Of a stretch of 64,000 bases of DNA, positions 7,997 through 16,126 are shown piece by piece (within the stretch, counting starts at the first letter, position 1; each line of letters begins with the position of its first letter). Position numbers and translations under genes: made by a program. The notes under the pieces are model-generated. The model was not told the origin of the DNA. It did no database searches and saw only the letters and a list, made by a program, of their open reading frames with translations. This DNA is from Streptomyces sp. NRRL WC-3605. Lineage in GTDB: Bacteria; Actinomycetota; Actinomycetes; Streptomycetales; Streptomycetaceae. The DNA is taken from positions 1-64,000 of the forward strand of contig NZ_LLZN01000127.1 in NCBI RefSeq assembly GCF_001509795.1, read 5' to 3'.

Positions 7997-8599
7997 GGCC
8001 GTCAGGTCGATCAGCCGGCAGACCGTCTCGATGTCGATCTTCACCTGGGCGATCGAGGCGCGCCCCGACAGCCAGGTGATCAGGGCCGAGTGCCAGGTGT
8101 GCTCGATGACGCGGACGGCGGACAGCTGCTGCGGCGTCGGGTCCTCCAGACCCATCGCGTCCAGGATGATCATCGTGGTCTGCCGGGAGACCTGGTCGAC
8201 CTCCGGGGAGACGCTGCGGTCCGCGAACGTCAGCGCCCGCACCATCGCGTCCGCCAGATGCGGCTCGCGCTGCAGTGCGCGGAACGCCCGCATCAGGGTC
8301 TCCGCGACCCGCTCGGCCGCCGTCGCGCCCTGCGGCGGCTTCTTGCGCAGCGTGCCGTGCATGTGCTCCAACTGGGCCTGCATCGTGGCGACCAGCAGAT
8401 GCACCTTGGACGGGAAGTAGCGGTACAGCGTGCCGAGCGCCACCTGGGAGGACTCCGCGACCTCGCGCATCTGCACGGCGTCGAAGCCGCCCCGGCTCGC
8501 GAGCTGCGCGCTGGCGTGCAGGATGCGTCGGCGGCGGGCCTCCTGCCGCTCGGTGAGAGGCGGTGAGGGAGGGCTCGCGCTACTGACTTCCGCAGGCAT
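7973..8599 (-). CDS. kstR: TetR-family regulator, KstR-like
   Basis: A 208-residue repressor with a helix-turn-helix at about residues 20-65 and an all-helical ligand domain. The DNA-binding part (GGFDAVQMREVAESSQVALG then TLYRYFPSKVHLLV) matches what I recall of Mycobacterium KstR (GGYEAVQMRAVADRADVAVG, TLYRYFPSKVHLLV) almost word for word, and DRSVSPEVDQV also has its counterpart. KstR represses cholesterol catabolism genes and is released by steroid CoA thioesters. Three KstR-type sites in the window support the call. Start 8599 gives the normal KstR N-terminus; a TTG at 8737 would add 46 unlike residues. The symbol is by similarity, not proof of ligand. Confidence 0.82.
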   Translation of the reverse strand: MPAEVSSASPPSPPLTERQEARRRRILHASAQLASRGGFDAVQMREVAESSQVALGTLYRYFPSKVHLLVATMQAQLEHMHGTLRKKPPQGATAAERVAETLMRAFRALQREPHLADAMVRALTFADRSVSPEVDQVSRQTTMIILDAMGLEDPTPQQLSAVRVIEHTWHSALITWLSGRASIAQVKIDIETVCRLIDLTAPEEPRRR

Positions 8600-8740
8600 G
8601 GATCCCGTTCCGTGACAGTCGGTGAGGGTGGGTGACCGGACAGAGCATGCCAGGGGTCGGCCGTGGCGTGAATCACCTGATCCATCGCTCACAGCGGCGC
8701 TACCTGCCGGTAGATTCAGAGCCTCCTGAACGATCAAGTC

Positions 8741-8754
8741 TGAAACTTGTTCTA
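8741..8754. promoter_or_regulatory. KstR-type operator 2
   Basis: TGAAACTTGTTCTA is an exact TnnAACnnGTTnnA match inside a longer dyad (8739-8756). It lies between the kstR-like gene and the glycosyltransferase operon. A plus-strand -10 (TAGATT, 8753-8758) overlaps it, so it could control both directions. Confidence 0.72.
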
Positions 8755-8808
8755 GATTAACGTCCCGGCGTAACCTCGCGGGACAGAGCAGGGAGAGAGG
8801 GGCCCGGA

Positions 8809-10245
8809 GTGACCGCTGAGGCCAGGGAGGCCGGGTCTCCGACGGACCTTGCCGCCGACGGCGGGCGACCGCTCGACATCGCGCTTCTCACCTACAAAGG
8901 GAACCCGTTCTGTGGCGGTCAGGGCGTCTACGTACGGCACCTCTCCCGCGAACTCGCCCGCCTCGGCCACCGCGTCGAGGTCATCGGCTCCCAGCCCTAT
9001 CCGGTGCTCGACGAACACGAGGACTACGCGGGCCGCCTCACCCTCACCGAGCTGCCCAGCCTCGACCTGTACCGCCAGCCCGACCCCTTCCGCACCCCCG
9101 GGCGCGACGAGTACCGCGACTGGGTCGACGCGCTGGAAGTGGCGACCATGTGGACCGGCGGCTTCCCCGAGCCGCTGACGTTCTCGCTGCGCGCCCGCCG
9201 CCTGCTGCGCGCCCGCCGCGGCGACTTCGACGTCGTGCACGACAACCAGACCCTCGGCTACGGCCTCCTCGGCGACGTCGGCGCCCCCCTCGTCACCACC
9301 ATCCACCACCCCATCACGGTGGACCGCCGGCTGGAGTTGGACGCCGCCACGACCTGGCAGCGGCGGATGTCGGTCCGCCGGTGGTACGCCTTCACCCGGA
9401 TGCAGAAGCGGGTCGCGCGCCGCCTGCCGTCCGTCCTCACCGTCTCCGGCACCTCCCGGGGGGAGATCGTCGACGACCTCGGCGTACGGCGGGACCGCAT
9501 CCACGTCGTCCACATCGGCGCCGACACCGACCTGTTCTCGCCGGATCCGTCGGTCCGGCGGGTGCCCGGCCGGATCGTGACGACGTCCAGCGCCGACGTG
9601 CCGCTGAAGGGCCTGGTGTTCCTCGTCGAGGCGCTCGCCAAGGTCCGCACCGAACACCCCGACGCCCATCTCGTCGTCGTCGGCAAGCGCCCCGAGGACG
9701 GCCCGGTCGCCCGCGCCGTCGAGCGCTACGGCCTCGAAGGCGCCGTCGACTTCGTCAAGGGCATCTCCGACGCCGAACTCGTCGACCTGGTCCGCTCGGC
9801 GGAGGTGGCCTGCGTGCCGTCGCTGTACGAGGGCTTCTCGCTGCCCGCCGCCGAGGCCATGGCCACCGGCACCCCCCTGGTCGCCACGACCGGCGGGGCG
9901 ATCCCCGAGGTCGCCGGACGCGACGGCGAGACCTGCCTCGCGGTGCCGCCCGGCGACCCCGGTGCGCTGGCCGCCGGGCTGACCCGGCTGCTGGGCGACG
10001 CCGGCCTGCGCGACCGGCTCGGAGCGGCCGGACGCGAGCGGGTCCTCCAGCACTTCACCTGGGCCAAGGCCGCCGAGGGCACGGTGGCGCGGTACCGCGA
10101 GGCGATCGCCGCCGGCCGGCACCCCCGCGCCACGGCCGCGGACACCGCTCCGGCCACCCCCGTCCGCTCCACGACCCCACCCGTCACCGCCCCGGCCTCC
10201 CCCCTCGTCGAGGGCGCCGACACCGAAAGCAGGGCCACGTGCTGA
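8809..10245 (+). CDS. GT4-family glycosyltransferase
   Basis: A 478-residue retaining glycosyltransferase of the GT-B fold. The N-terminal Rossmann domain starts at DIALLTYKGNPFCGGQGVYV (residues 24-43), whose Gly-Gly-Gln/Gly-Val loop is typical of GT4 acceptor sites. The C-terminal nucleotide-sugar domain holds the EGFSLPAAEAMATGTPLV motif near 344-361, with the E-x7-E donor signature. A low-complexity tail follows residue 435. The GTG at 8809 follows an AGGGAGAGAGG site. It overlaps the next gene by seven bases and forms a three-gene coupled operon with a methyltransferase and a toroid protein. Product and acceptor are unknown; a glycolipid or polysaccharide is plausible. Confidence 0.9.
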   Translation: MTAEAREAGSPTDLAADGGRPLDIALLTYKGNPFCGGQGVYVRHLSRELARLGHRVEVIGSQPYPVLDEHEDYAGRLTLTELPSLDLYRQPDPFRTPGRDEYRDWVDALEVATMWTGGFPEPLTFSLRARRLLRARRGDFDVVHDNQTLGYGLLGDVGAPLVTTIHHPITVDRRLELDAATTWQRRMSVRRWYAFTRMQKRVARRLPSVLTVSGTSRGEIVDDLGVRRDRIHVVHIGADTDLFSPDPSVRRVPGRIVTTSSADVPLKGLVFLVEALAKVRTEHPDAHLVVVGKRPEDGPVARAVERYGLEGAVDFVKGISDAELVDLVRSAEVACVPSLYEGFSLPAAEAMATGTPLVATTGGAIPEVAGRDGETCLAVPPGDPGALAAGLTRLLGDAGLRDRLGAAGRERVLQHFTWAKAAEGTVARYREAIAAGRHPRATAADTAPATPVRSTTPPVTAPASPLVEGADTESRATC

Positions 10246-10973
10246 CCGTCGACTTCTCCCGGTTCCCGCTCGCCCCGGGCGACCGTGTCCTGGACCTCGG
10301 CTGCGGTGCCGGACGGCACGCGTTCGAGTGCTACCGGCGCGGAGCCCAGGTCGTCGCGCTGGACCAGAACGGCGAGGAGATCCGCGAGGTCGCGAAGTGG
10401 TTCGCGGCGATGAAGGAGGCCGGCGAGGCCCCCGAGGGCGCCACCGCCACCGCCATGGAGGGCGACGCGCTCGCGCTGCCCTTCCCGGACGAGTCCTTCG
10501 ACGTCGTGATCATCTCCGAGGTCATGGAGCACATCCCCGACGACAAGGGCGTCCTCGCCGAGATGGTCCGGGTCCTCAAGCCCGGCGGCCGCATCGCCAT
10601 CACCGTTCCGCGCTACGGCCCCGAGAAGGTCTGCTGGGCGCTGTCCGACGCCTACCACGAGGTCGAGGGCGGCCACATCCGCATCTACAAGGCGGACGAG
10701 CTGCTGGGGAAGATCCGCGAGGCGGGCCTGAGGCCGTACGGCACCCACCACGCGCACGCGCTGCACTCGCCGTACTGGTGGCTGAAGTGCGCGTTCGGCG
10801 TGGACAACGACAAGGCGCTGCCCGTGAAGGCGTACCACAAGCTCCTCGTCTGGGACATCATGAAGAAGCCGCTGGCCACCCGGGTCGCCGAACAGGCGCT
10901 GAACCCGCTGATCGGCAAGAGCTTCGTGGCGTACGCGACCAAGCCGCACCTGCCCCGGGTGGACGCGCGGTGA
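10239..10973 (+). CDS. SAM-dependent methyltransferase
   Basis: A 244-residue class I methyltransferase. Motif I VLDLGCGAGRHAFE lies at about residues 15-28, the acidic SAM-ribose contact VVALDQN near 37-43, and VVIISEVMEHIPDD near 89-102, resembling the UbiE/Methyltransf_11 group. The GTG start at 10239 lies inside the glycosyltransferase gene (7-base overlap), and its own stop overlaps the next start (GTGA), so expression is coupled. A modified glycan or lipid product of the glycosyltransferase is a natural substrate, but this is inferred from position only. Confidence 0.88.
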   Translation: MLTVDFSRFPLAPGDRVLDLGCGAGRHAFECYRRGAQVVALDQNGEEIREVAKWFAAMKEAGEAPEGATATAMEGDALALPFPDESFDVVIISEVMEHIPDDKGVLAEMVRVLKPGGRIAITVPRYGPEKVCWALSDAYHEVEGGHIRIYKADELLGKIREAGLRPYGTHHAHALHSPYWWLKCAFGVDNDKALPVKAYHKLLVWDIMKKPLATRVAEQALNPLIGKSFVAYATKPHLPRVDAR

Positions 10974-12040
10974 CCACTCCCCGGACAGAACACCTCGTCC
11001 TGCCCGGGGTCCTCACCGCCGAGCAGGCCGCCGCGACCGTGGCCGGCATCCTCGCGGTGCAGCGGGAGGACGGGGCGATCCCGTGGTTCCGCGGACACCA
11101 CCTCGACCCGTGGGACCACGTCGAGGCCGCCATGGCGCTGGACGCCGCCGGTGAACACACCGCCGCCGAGCGGGCGTACACCTGGCTGGCCACCCATCAG
11201 AACGACGACGGCTCCTGGTACGCCGCCTACCGCGACGGCGCCCACGACGACGTCACCGACACCGGGCGCGAGACCAACTTCGTCGCCTACATGGCGGTGG
11301 GCGTCTGGCACCACTACCTGTCCACGGGCGACGACACGTTCCTGGACCGCATGTGGCCCAGCGTGTACGCCGCGATCGAGTTCGTGCTGCGGCTCCAGCA
11401 GCCCGGCGGGCAGATCGGCTGGCGGCGCGACGACGACGGCACCCCCACCGTGGACGCCCTGCTCACCGGCTCCTCGTCGATCCACCACGCACTGCGGTGC
11501 GCGCTGGCCATCGCCGAGCAGCGCGAGGAGCCCCAGCCGGACTGGGAGCTCGCGGCGGGCGCGCTGCGCCACGCCATCCGCCGGCACCCCGAGCGGTTCC
11601 TCGACAAGGACCGCTACTCGATGGACTGGTACTACCCGGTGCTCGGCGGAGCGCTCACCGGCGCCGAGGCCGAGGCCCGGATGCGCGGGGGCTGGGGCCG
11701 GTTCGTCGTGCCCGGCCTCGGCGTGCGGTGCGTCGTGCCCAACCCGTGGGTCACCGGCGGCGAGTCCGCCGAACTCGCCCTCGCGCTGTGGGCGATGGGC
11801 GAGTCCGACCGCGCGCTGGAGATCCTCCAGTCCATCCAGCACCTGCGGGACGCCGAGAGCGGGCTGTACTGGACCGGGTACGTCTTCGAGGACGACGCCA
11901 TCTGGCCGCGCGAACTCACCACGTGGACAGCGGGATCCGTCCTGCTGGCCGTCGCCGCGCTCGGCGGGCACGAGGCCACGTGCGCGGTGTTCGGCGGGGA
12001 CCGCCTGCCGGCCGGACTGGACCCGGACTGCTGCGCCTGA
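10970..12040 (+). CDS. Alpha/alpha-toroid protein (prenyltransferase-repeat family), third gene of the GT operon
   Basis: A 356-residue cytosolic protein with no signal peptide. Repeats of the toroid type are seen at VQREDGAIPWF (about 28-38), THQNDDGSWYAAY (about 72-84) and a long helical middle; LTTWTAGSVLLAVAAL lies near 315. Such proteins are usually annotated as prenyltransferase, but the IPWF and DPWDHVEAAMAL motifs and the acidic clefts also recall six-hairpin glycosidases. Cyclase DxDD and zinc ligands of protein prenyltransferases are not evident. The four-base GTGA overlap couples it to the methyltransferase. The activity is open: glycan hydrolase-like or lipid-binding are both possible. 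Confidence 0.7.
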   Translation: MTTPRTEHLVLPGVLTAEQAAATVAGILAVQREDGAIPWFRGHHLDPWDHVEAAMALDAAGEHTAAERAYTWLATHQNDDGSWYAAYRDGAHDDVTDTGRETNFVAYMAVGVWHHYLSTGDDTFLDRMWPSVYAAIEFVLRLQQPGGQIGWRRDDDGTPTVDALLTGSSSIHHALRCALAIAEQREEPQPDWELAAGALRHAIRRHPERFLDKDRYSMDWYYPVLGGALTGAEAEARMRGGWGRFVVPGLGVRCVVPNPWVTGGESAELALALWAMGESDRALEILQSIQHLRDAESGLYWTGYVFEDDAIWPRELTTWTAGSVLLAVAALGGHEATCAVFGGDRLPAGLDPDCCA

Positions 12041-12056
12041 CGGCCGGGGCCGGGTG

Positions 12057-12347
12057 TCAGTGGCGGTGCACCCGGCCGGCGATGGCGTGGCCGACGAACA
12101 GGTAGACCACGGCGGCCAGGCCGTACCCGGCCACCACGCGGGCCCACTCCTCGTCGAAGGTGAACAGGTCGTGCGACCAGCCCGCCAGCCAGCGGGCGGC
12201 GTCGTGGACGAACTGCACGAAGTCGTTGCCGGGGTTGGCATCCAGCAGGTACATGAGGATCCACAGGCCCAGGATGAGGGCCATGACATCGGCGACGATC
12301 GCGATGACCGTGCCGGCCTGGTTGGCGCCGCGATATCTAGAGGACAT
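12057..12347 (-). CDS. Small two-helix membrane protein
   Basis: A 96-residue protein with membrane helices near residues 14-35 (AIVADVMALILGLWILMYLL) and 70-88 (VAGYGLAAVVYLFVGHAIAG). The loop between them is aromatic and acidic. I do not recognise a named family; similar small membrane proteins are common in Streptomyces. The ATG at 12347 has GAGGAG immediately upstream, a better site than the earlier in-frame start at 12392. It converges with the toroid gene and lies alone between that operon and the LLM oxidoreductase. No function can be assigned. Confidence 0.72.
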   Translation of the reverse strand: MSSRYRGANQAGTVIAIVADVMALILGLWILMYLLDANPGNDFVQFVHDAARWLAGWSHDLFTFDEEWARVVAGYGLAAVVYLFVGHAIAGRVHRH

Positions 12348-12392
12348 GCTCCTCGCTTGACCCCGGAACCCGGCTTGAAACCCGCCCCGCAC

Positions 12393-13403
12393 CTATGAGT
12401 TGAGCCCGGCCAGCACCCGCAGGCTGTGGGGGTCCGGGGCCAGCGCCAGCAGATCCGTCACCGGGCCCTCGCGCCACAACTCCAGTCGCTCCCTGATCCG
12501 TTCGCGCGGGCCGACCAGGGAGATCTCGTCGGCGAAGGCGTCCGGCACCGCCCGCACGGCCTCCTCCCGGCGCCCCTCCAGGAACAGCCGCTGGACGCGC
12601 CGGGCCTCCTCCTCGTACCCCATGCGCGCCATGAGGTCGGCGTGGAAGTTGCGGGCCGCGTGGCCCATGCCGCCGATGTAGAACCCCAGCATGGCCTTCA
12701 CCGGGAGCAGCCCCTCGGCCACGTCGTCGCAGACCCGCACCTGGGCCAGGGGAGCGACCCGGAACCCGGGCGGGAGGTCGCGCACCGCGTCCCCGTACAC
12801 CTCGGGCCGGCCAGGCGCCCAGTACAACGGCAGCCACCCGTCGGCCATGTGAACCGTCTGCGCCACGTTCTTCGGCCCCTCGGCGCCCAGCAGGACCGGC
12901 AGGTGGCGGCGGAGAGGATGGGTGATGGACTTCAGCGCCCTGCCGAGTCCGGTGGCGTCCGGCCCCCGGTACGGGTGCGCGTGGAACCGCCCGTCGAGCT
13001 CCACCGGAGCCTCGCGCCGCAGCACCTGCCGTACGACGTCGACGTACTCGCGGGTCGCGGTGAGCGGCGAGGCGGGGAACGGCCGCCCGTACCACCCTTC
13101 CACGACCTGCGGCCCCGACAGCCCGAGCCCCAGCAGCACCCGCCCGCCCGAGAGGTGGTCCAGGGTCAGGGCGTGCATGGCGGTGGCCGTGGGGGAGCGG
13201 GCGGCCATCTGCGCGACGGCGGTCCCCAGTCCGATCCTCGACGTGTGCGCGGCGATCCAGGTCAGGGGAGTGAAGGCGTCGGACCCCCAGGACTCCGCCG
13301 TCCACACCGTGGCGTACCCCAGCCGCTCGGCCTCCACGGCGAGCGGCACGTGGTCGGCGGAGGGGCCGCGGCCCCAGTATCCGAGAGCGAGCCCGAGTCG
13401 CAT
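12393..13403 (-). CDS. LLM-class F420-dependent oxidoreductase
   Basis: A 336-residue TIM-barrel flavin-type enzyme of the luciferase-like family, most likely using reduced F420 as in other actinobacteria. Typical segments are MRLGLALGYWG at the N-terminus, VPLAVEAERLGYATVWTAES near 20-39, a core strand RIGLGTAVAQMAARSP near 57-72, and LDHLSGGRVLLGLGLSG near 82-98. The start has AGGAGG six bases upstream. The window also encodes an F420:NADPH oxidoreductase (55788-56513) that could supply the cofactor. The substrate is not visible from sequence. Confidence 0.88.
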   Translation of the reverse strand: MRLGLALGYWGRGPSADHVPLAVEAERLGYATVWTAESWGSDAFTPLTWIAAHTSRIGLGTAVAQMAARSPTATAMHALTLDHLSGGRVLLGLGLSGPQVVEGWYGRPFPASPLTATREYVDVVRQVLRREAPVELDGRFHAHPYRGPDATGLGRALKSITHPLRRHLPVLLGAEGPKNVAQTVHMADGWLPLYWAPGRPEVYGDAVRDLPPGFRVAPLAQVRVCDDVAEGLLPVKAMLGFYIGGMGHAARNFHADLMARMGYEEEARRVQRLFLEGRREEAVRAVPDAFADEISLVGPRERIRERLELWREGPVTDLLALAPDPHSLRVLAGLNS

Positions 13404-13449
13404 ACCAGCCTCCTGACGCTCCGTCAGTCGAGACGGTGAGGGTACGGCA

Positions 13450-13481
13450 ACGGCCCCCCGCCCGGAAGGGCGAGGGGCCGT
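13450..13481 (-). terminator. Strong hairpin terminator
   Basis: ACGGCCCCCCGCCC / GGGCGAGGGGCCGT: a 13-base-pair stem with one mismatch and a GGAA loop, just after the stop of the membrane-protein gene ending at 13498. It separates that gene from the LLM oxidoreductase. Confidence 0.75.
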
Positions 13482-13497
13482 CGTACGGCGTGGGGAC

Positions 13498-14244
13498 TCA
13501 GCCGCGCTGGATGCCGCTCGTGTCCTGGAGGACACCGCGACGGCCGTCCTGCGTCTGCGCGACCAGGGCCGCGCCGCGCTGCTCGACGGCCAGGTACCAG
13601 GTGCCCGGCGCCAGTTCGGCGATCGGGTTGGGCGAGCCGTCCTCCGCGAAGAGGGGACGCGCCACCGGCACGGCGAACCAGAACGGGGAGAAGTCACCGG
13701 CCGGCGCGGGCGCGGGCGCCTGCGGCTGACCGCCCCCGAACGGCTGCTGCTGCCCCGGCGCACCCGGGTAGCCGTAACCGCCCTGCGGCTGCCCGCCGTA
13801 GGGCTGCGGCGCGGCCGGACGCGGCGCCGGCACGAGCGCGGCCTGCAACGCCGGCACGAGCGGCGTCGCGACGGCGGCGGCGGCGAGGATCAGGGCGGCG
13901 AGGAAGCCGAGGATGAAGCCGGCCGCCGCGCTCGCGCGGTCGTCGACGCCCACCAGGGACCAGAACAGGGCCCATGCGGTCAGGATGGCGAAGCCCGTGC
14001 CGACGGTGCCGAGGTCGAGACCGGCGACCTTGCGCGGCTGCGGCAGAAGGCGGTTCACGACGATCAGGGCGGCGCCGATGACCCCGCCCATGTACACGCC
14101 GAGTCCGAGGCCGAGGGAGTCCCACGCGTTCTGGTCCACGTCGAACCCGGAGACGGTGTAGAGGTCGAGGAACGACGCGATGAAGAGCAACACCGCTGCT
14201 CCGATCACCACGCCGTCGCCTCGAGTGAGGGAGCGGATATTCAC
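13498..14244 (-). CDS. Membrane protein with Pro/Gly/Gln-rich tail (DUF5336-like)
   Basis: A 248-residue protein with four hydrophobic segments near residues 13-31, 48-63, 84-98 and 108-128. A flexible linker rich in Pro, Gln, Gly and Tyr (about 135-180) follows, then a soluble C-terminal part holding FSPFWFAVPVARPLF and GTWYLAVEQRGAALVAQ. The arrangement resembles what is annotated as DUF5336 in Streptomyces; I am unsure of that name. The C-terminal module looks like a small beta domain found in many streptomycete membrane proteins. The gene is monocistronic, ending in a strong hairpin. Function unknown. Confidence 0.75.
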   Translation of the reverse strand: MNIRSLTRGDGVVIGAAVLLFIASFLDLYTVSGFDVDQNAWDSLGLGLGVYMGGVIGAALIVVNRLLPQPRKVAGLDLGTVGTGFAILTAWALFWSLVGVDDRASAAAGFILGFLAALILAAAAVATPLVPALQAALVPAPRPAAPQPYGGQPQGGYGYPGAPGQQQPFGGGQPQAPAPAPAGDFSPFWFAVPVARPLFAEDGSPNPIAELAPGTWYLAVEQRGAALVAQTQDGRRGVLQDTSGIQRG

Positions 14245-14408
14245 TTCAGATCCTTCGTCAGTCGTCTCAACATCGGCATCGCTGGAGGCGTCGCTGTCAC
14301 CATGTCGCCGTCTGGCCCCGGTGTGAAGCGTGGGGGTGGCCCCTCATCGTAAGGACGACCTTATCGTCCGTCCGACACGTCTGTCCGCCGGGATCCACCC
14401 GAAGACCA

Positions 14409-15329
14409 CTACCCTCGCAGGAAACTCACGATTCCCTCAGAGATTCCCTGCGCCGCCTTCTGACGCCAGGCGCCGCTGGTGAGCAGTGCCGCGTCCTTGC
14501 TATCGCGCATGTTGCCGCACTCGATGAAGACCTTGGGAACCGTTGACAGATTGAGACCGCCCAGATCCTGACGCGTGACGAGACCGGTGCCGTCGCCCAC
14601 ATAGTCGGAGGCCGCGCTTCCGGTCACGCGGACGAACGCGCCCGCGACGCGCTCGCCGAGAGCCCGCGAAGGGGCCACGATCGGGCCGGTGTTCGCGTCG
14701 CCCTCGGCCACCTTGCCGGGCAGGATGACGTGGAAGCCGCGCTGTCCGGCGCCCGCGCCGTCCGCGTGGATCGAGACGACGGCGTCCGCGTGCGCCTTGT
14801 TGCCGATCCGGGCCCGCTCGTCCACGCACGGGCCCCACGGCCGGTCGCCGTCCTGCGTGAACTCCACGGTGGCGCCCTGCTTCTCCAGCAGCGCGCGCAT
14901 CCGGCGGGCGACGTCGAGCGTGAACTCGGCCTCCCGGTAACCGGCGTTGGTGGACGTCCCCGTGGTGTCGCACTCCTTGCGGTTGGTGCCGATGTCCACC
15001 TGGCGGTTGATCTCGGCCGTGTGCCGGAAGTTGCCGGGGTTGTGGCCCGGGTCGACGACGACGACCTTGCCGGCGAGCGGTGCCGAGTCCGAGGCGGAGG
15101 GGGACGGGCTCGGCTTCTCGTCGTCGGTGGGGGGCGCCGCCGGGCGGGTGTTCGCCTGGGACGGCCGTACCGCCGCCTCGCCGGAGCCGCCTCCGTCGTC
15201 GCCCACCGTCGCGTACACCAGCCAGCCGAGCAGCGCCCCCGGGACGAGGGCGGCGGTGGCCACGGTCAGGGCGCGGCGACGGCCGCGGCGGGGCTGCGGA
15301 GGATCGAGGTCCGGACCTAGGTACGACAC
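14409..15329 (-). CDS. N-acetylmuramoyl-L-alanine amidase, Amidase_3 family
   Basis: A 306-residue zinc cell-wall hydrolase that cuts the MurNAc-L-Ala bond of peptidoglycan. It has a short basic N-terminus, a membrane anchor or uncleaved signal near residues 21-40, a Ser/Pro/Asp linker, and the catalytic domain from about 87. Zinc ligands are His in VVDPGHNPGN, Glu in AGYREAEFTL and His in VVSIHADG; the catalytic Glu is in VFIECGNM. Start GTG 15329 has AAGGTGG upstream and excludes an unlikely Cys/Ser/Thr-rich N-terminus in the longer frame. It probably acts outside the membrane in wall remodelling. Confidence 0.92.
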   Translation of the reverse strand: MSYLGPDLDPPQPRRGRRRALTVATAALVPGALLGWLVYATVGDDGGGSGEAAVRPSQANTRPAAPPTDDEKPSPSPSASDSAPLAGKVVVVDPGHNPGNFRHTAEINRQVDIGTNRKECDTTGTSTNAGYREAEFTLDVARRMRALLEKQGATVEFTQDGDRPWGPCVDERARIGNKAHADAVVSIHADGAGAGQRGFHVILPGKVAEGDANTGPIVAPSRALGERVAGAFVRVTGSAASDYVGDGTGLVTRQDLGGLNLSTVPKVFIECGNMRDSKDAALLTSGAWRQKAAQGISEGIVSFLRG

Positions 15330-15375
15330 GGCTGCCACCTTACGGGCCGGTTCCGGGCCGTGCCCTCGCGGCACA

Positions 15376-16026
15376 TCAGAGGCCGTCACCCGTCCGCCGC
15401 AGCACCCGCAGCGAGTCGGTGGCCGACACCTCCGTGAAGGCGCCGGAGGCGAGGGCCCGCAGGTAGACGCGGTACGGCGCCTGGCCGGTGAACTCGTCGA
15501 CCGGGTCCGGGAACACGTCGTGGATGACGAGCAGACCGCCCTCGGCGACATGCGGAGCCCAGCCCTCGTAGTCGGCGTTGGCGTGCTCGTCGGTGTGACC
15601 GCCGTCGACGAAGACCAGCCCGAGAGGCGTGCCCCACACCTTCGCGACCTGCGGGGAGCGGCCCACCAGGGCGACCACGTGCTCCTCCAGACCCGCCCGG
15701 TGCAGGGTGCGGCGGAACGTCGGCAGCGTGTCCATCAGGCCCAGCTCGGGGTCGACGGTCTCCGGGTCGTGGTAGTCCCAGCCCGGCTGCTGTTCCTCGC
15801 TGCCGCGGTGGTGGTCGACCGTGAGGGCCGTCACCCCGGCCGCGCGGGCCGCGTCGGCGAGCAGGATCGTGGAGCGCCCGCAGTACGTGCCGACCTCCAG
15901 CAGGGGGAGCCCCAGCCGTCCGGCCTCCACGGCCGCCGCGTACAGGGCCAGGCCCTCACCCGTCGGCATGAAGCCCTTCGCGGCCTCGAAGGCGGCCAGG
16001 ATGTCGGGCTCGGGGGCCGGGGCCAT
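15376..16026 (-). CDS. Class I SAM-dependent methyltransferase
   Basis: A 216-residue methyltransferase of the CmcI/Methyltransf_24 type. Motif I LLEVGTYCGRSTILLADAA lies near residues 42-60, the DHHRGSEEQQPGWDYHDP loop near 71-88, and the metal/SAM-contact LVFVDGGHTDEHANAD near 137-152. Tested relatives often methylate hydroxyl groups on small molecules or sugars; the substrate here is unknown. ATG 16026 has GAGAGGA upstream. The gene is alone, with a 12-base palindrome in its promoter region. Confidence 0.87.
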   Translation of the reverse strand: MAPAPEPDILAAFEAAKGFMPTGEGLALYAAAVEAGRLGLPLLEVGTYCGRSTILLADAARAAGVTALTVDHHRGSEEQQPGWDYHDPETVDPELGLMDTLPTFRRTLHRAGLEEHVVALVGRSPQVAKVWGTPLGLVFVDGGHTDEHANADYEGWAPHVAEGGLLVIHDVFPDPVDEFTGQAPYRVYLRALASGAFTEVSATDSLRVLRRTGDGL

Positions 16027-16052
16027 GGGGGTCCTCTCCGTCGTACGACCGT

Positions 16053-16064
16053 ATGGGCGCCCAT
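16053..16064. repeat. 12-base palindrome upstream of the methyltransferase
   Basis: ATGGGCGCCCAT is self-complementary and lies 27 bases before the methyltransferase start. It may be an operator or, given its GC core, chance. Confidence 0.3.
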
Positions 16065-16126
16065 GGTGCACCACACCCCCCGTCACCTGGGCGACGGGGG
16101 GTGCGGGCGGGCCGGGGAGGCGGGTG

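Noticed and set aside
8600..8737. Extended N-terminus of the KstR-like protein from TTG 8737
   Set aside because: The extra 46 residues do not resemble KstR, and the start at 8599 matches the family N-terminus.
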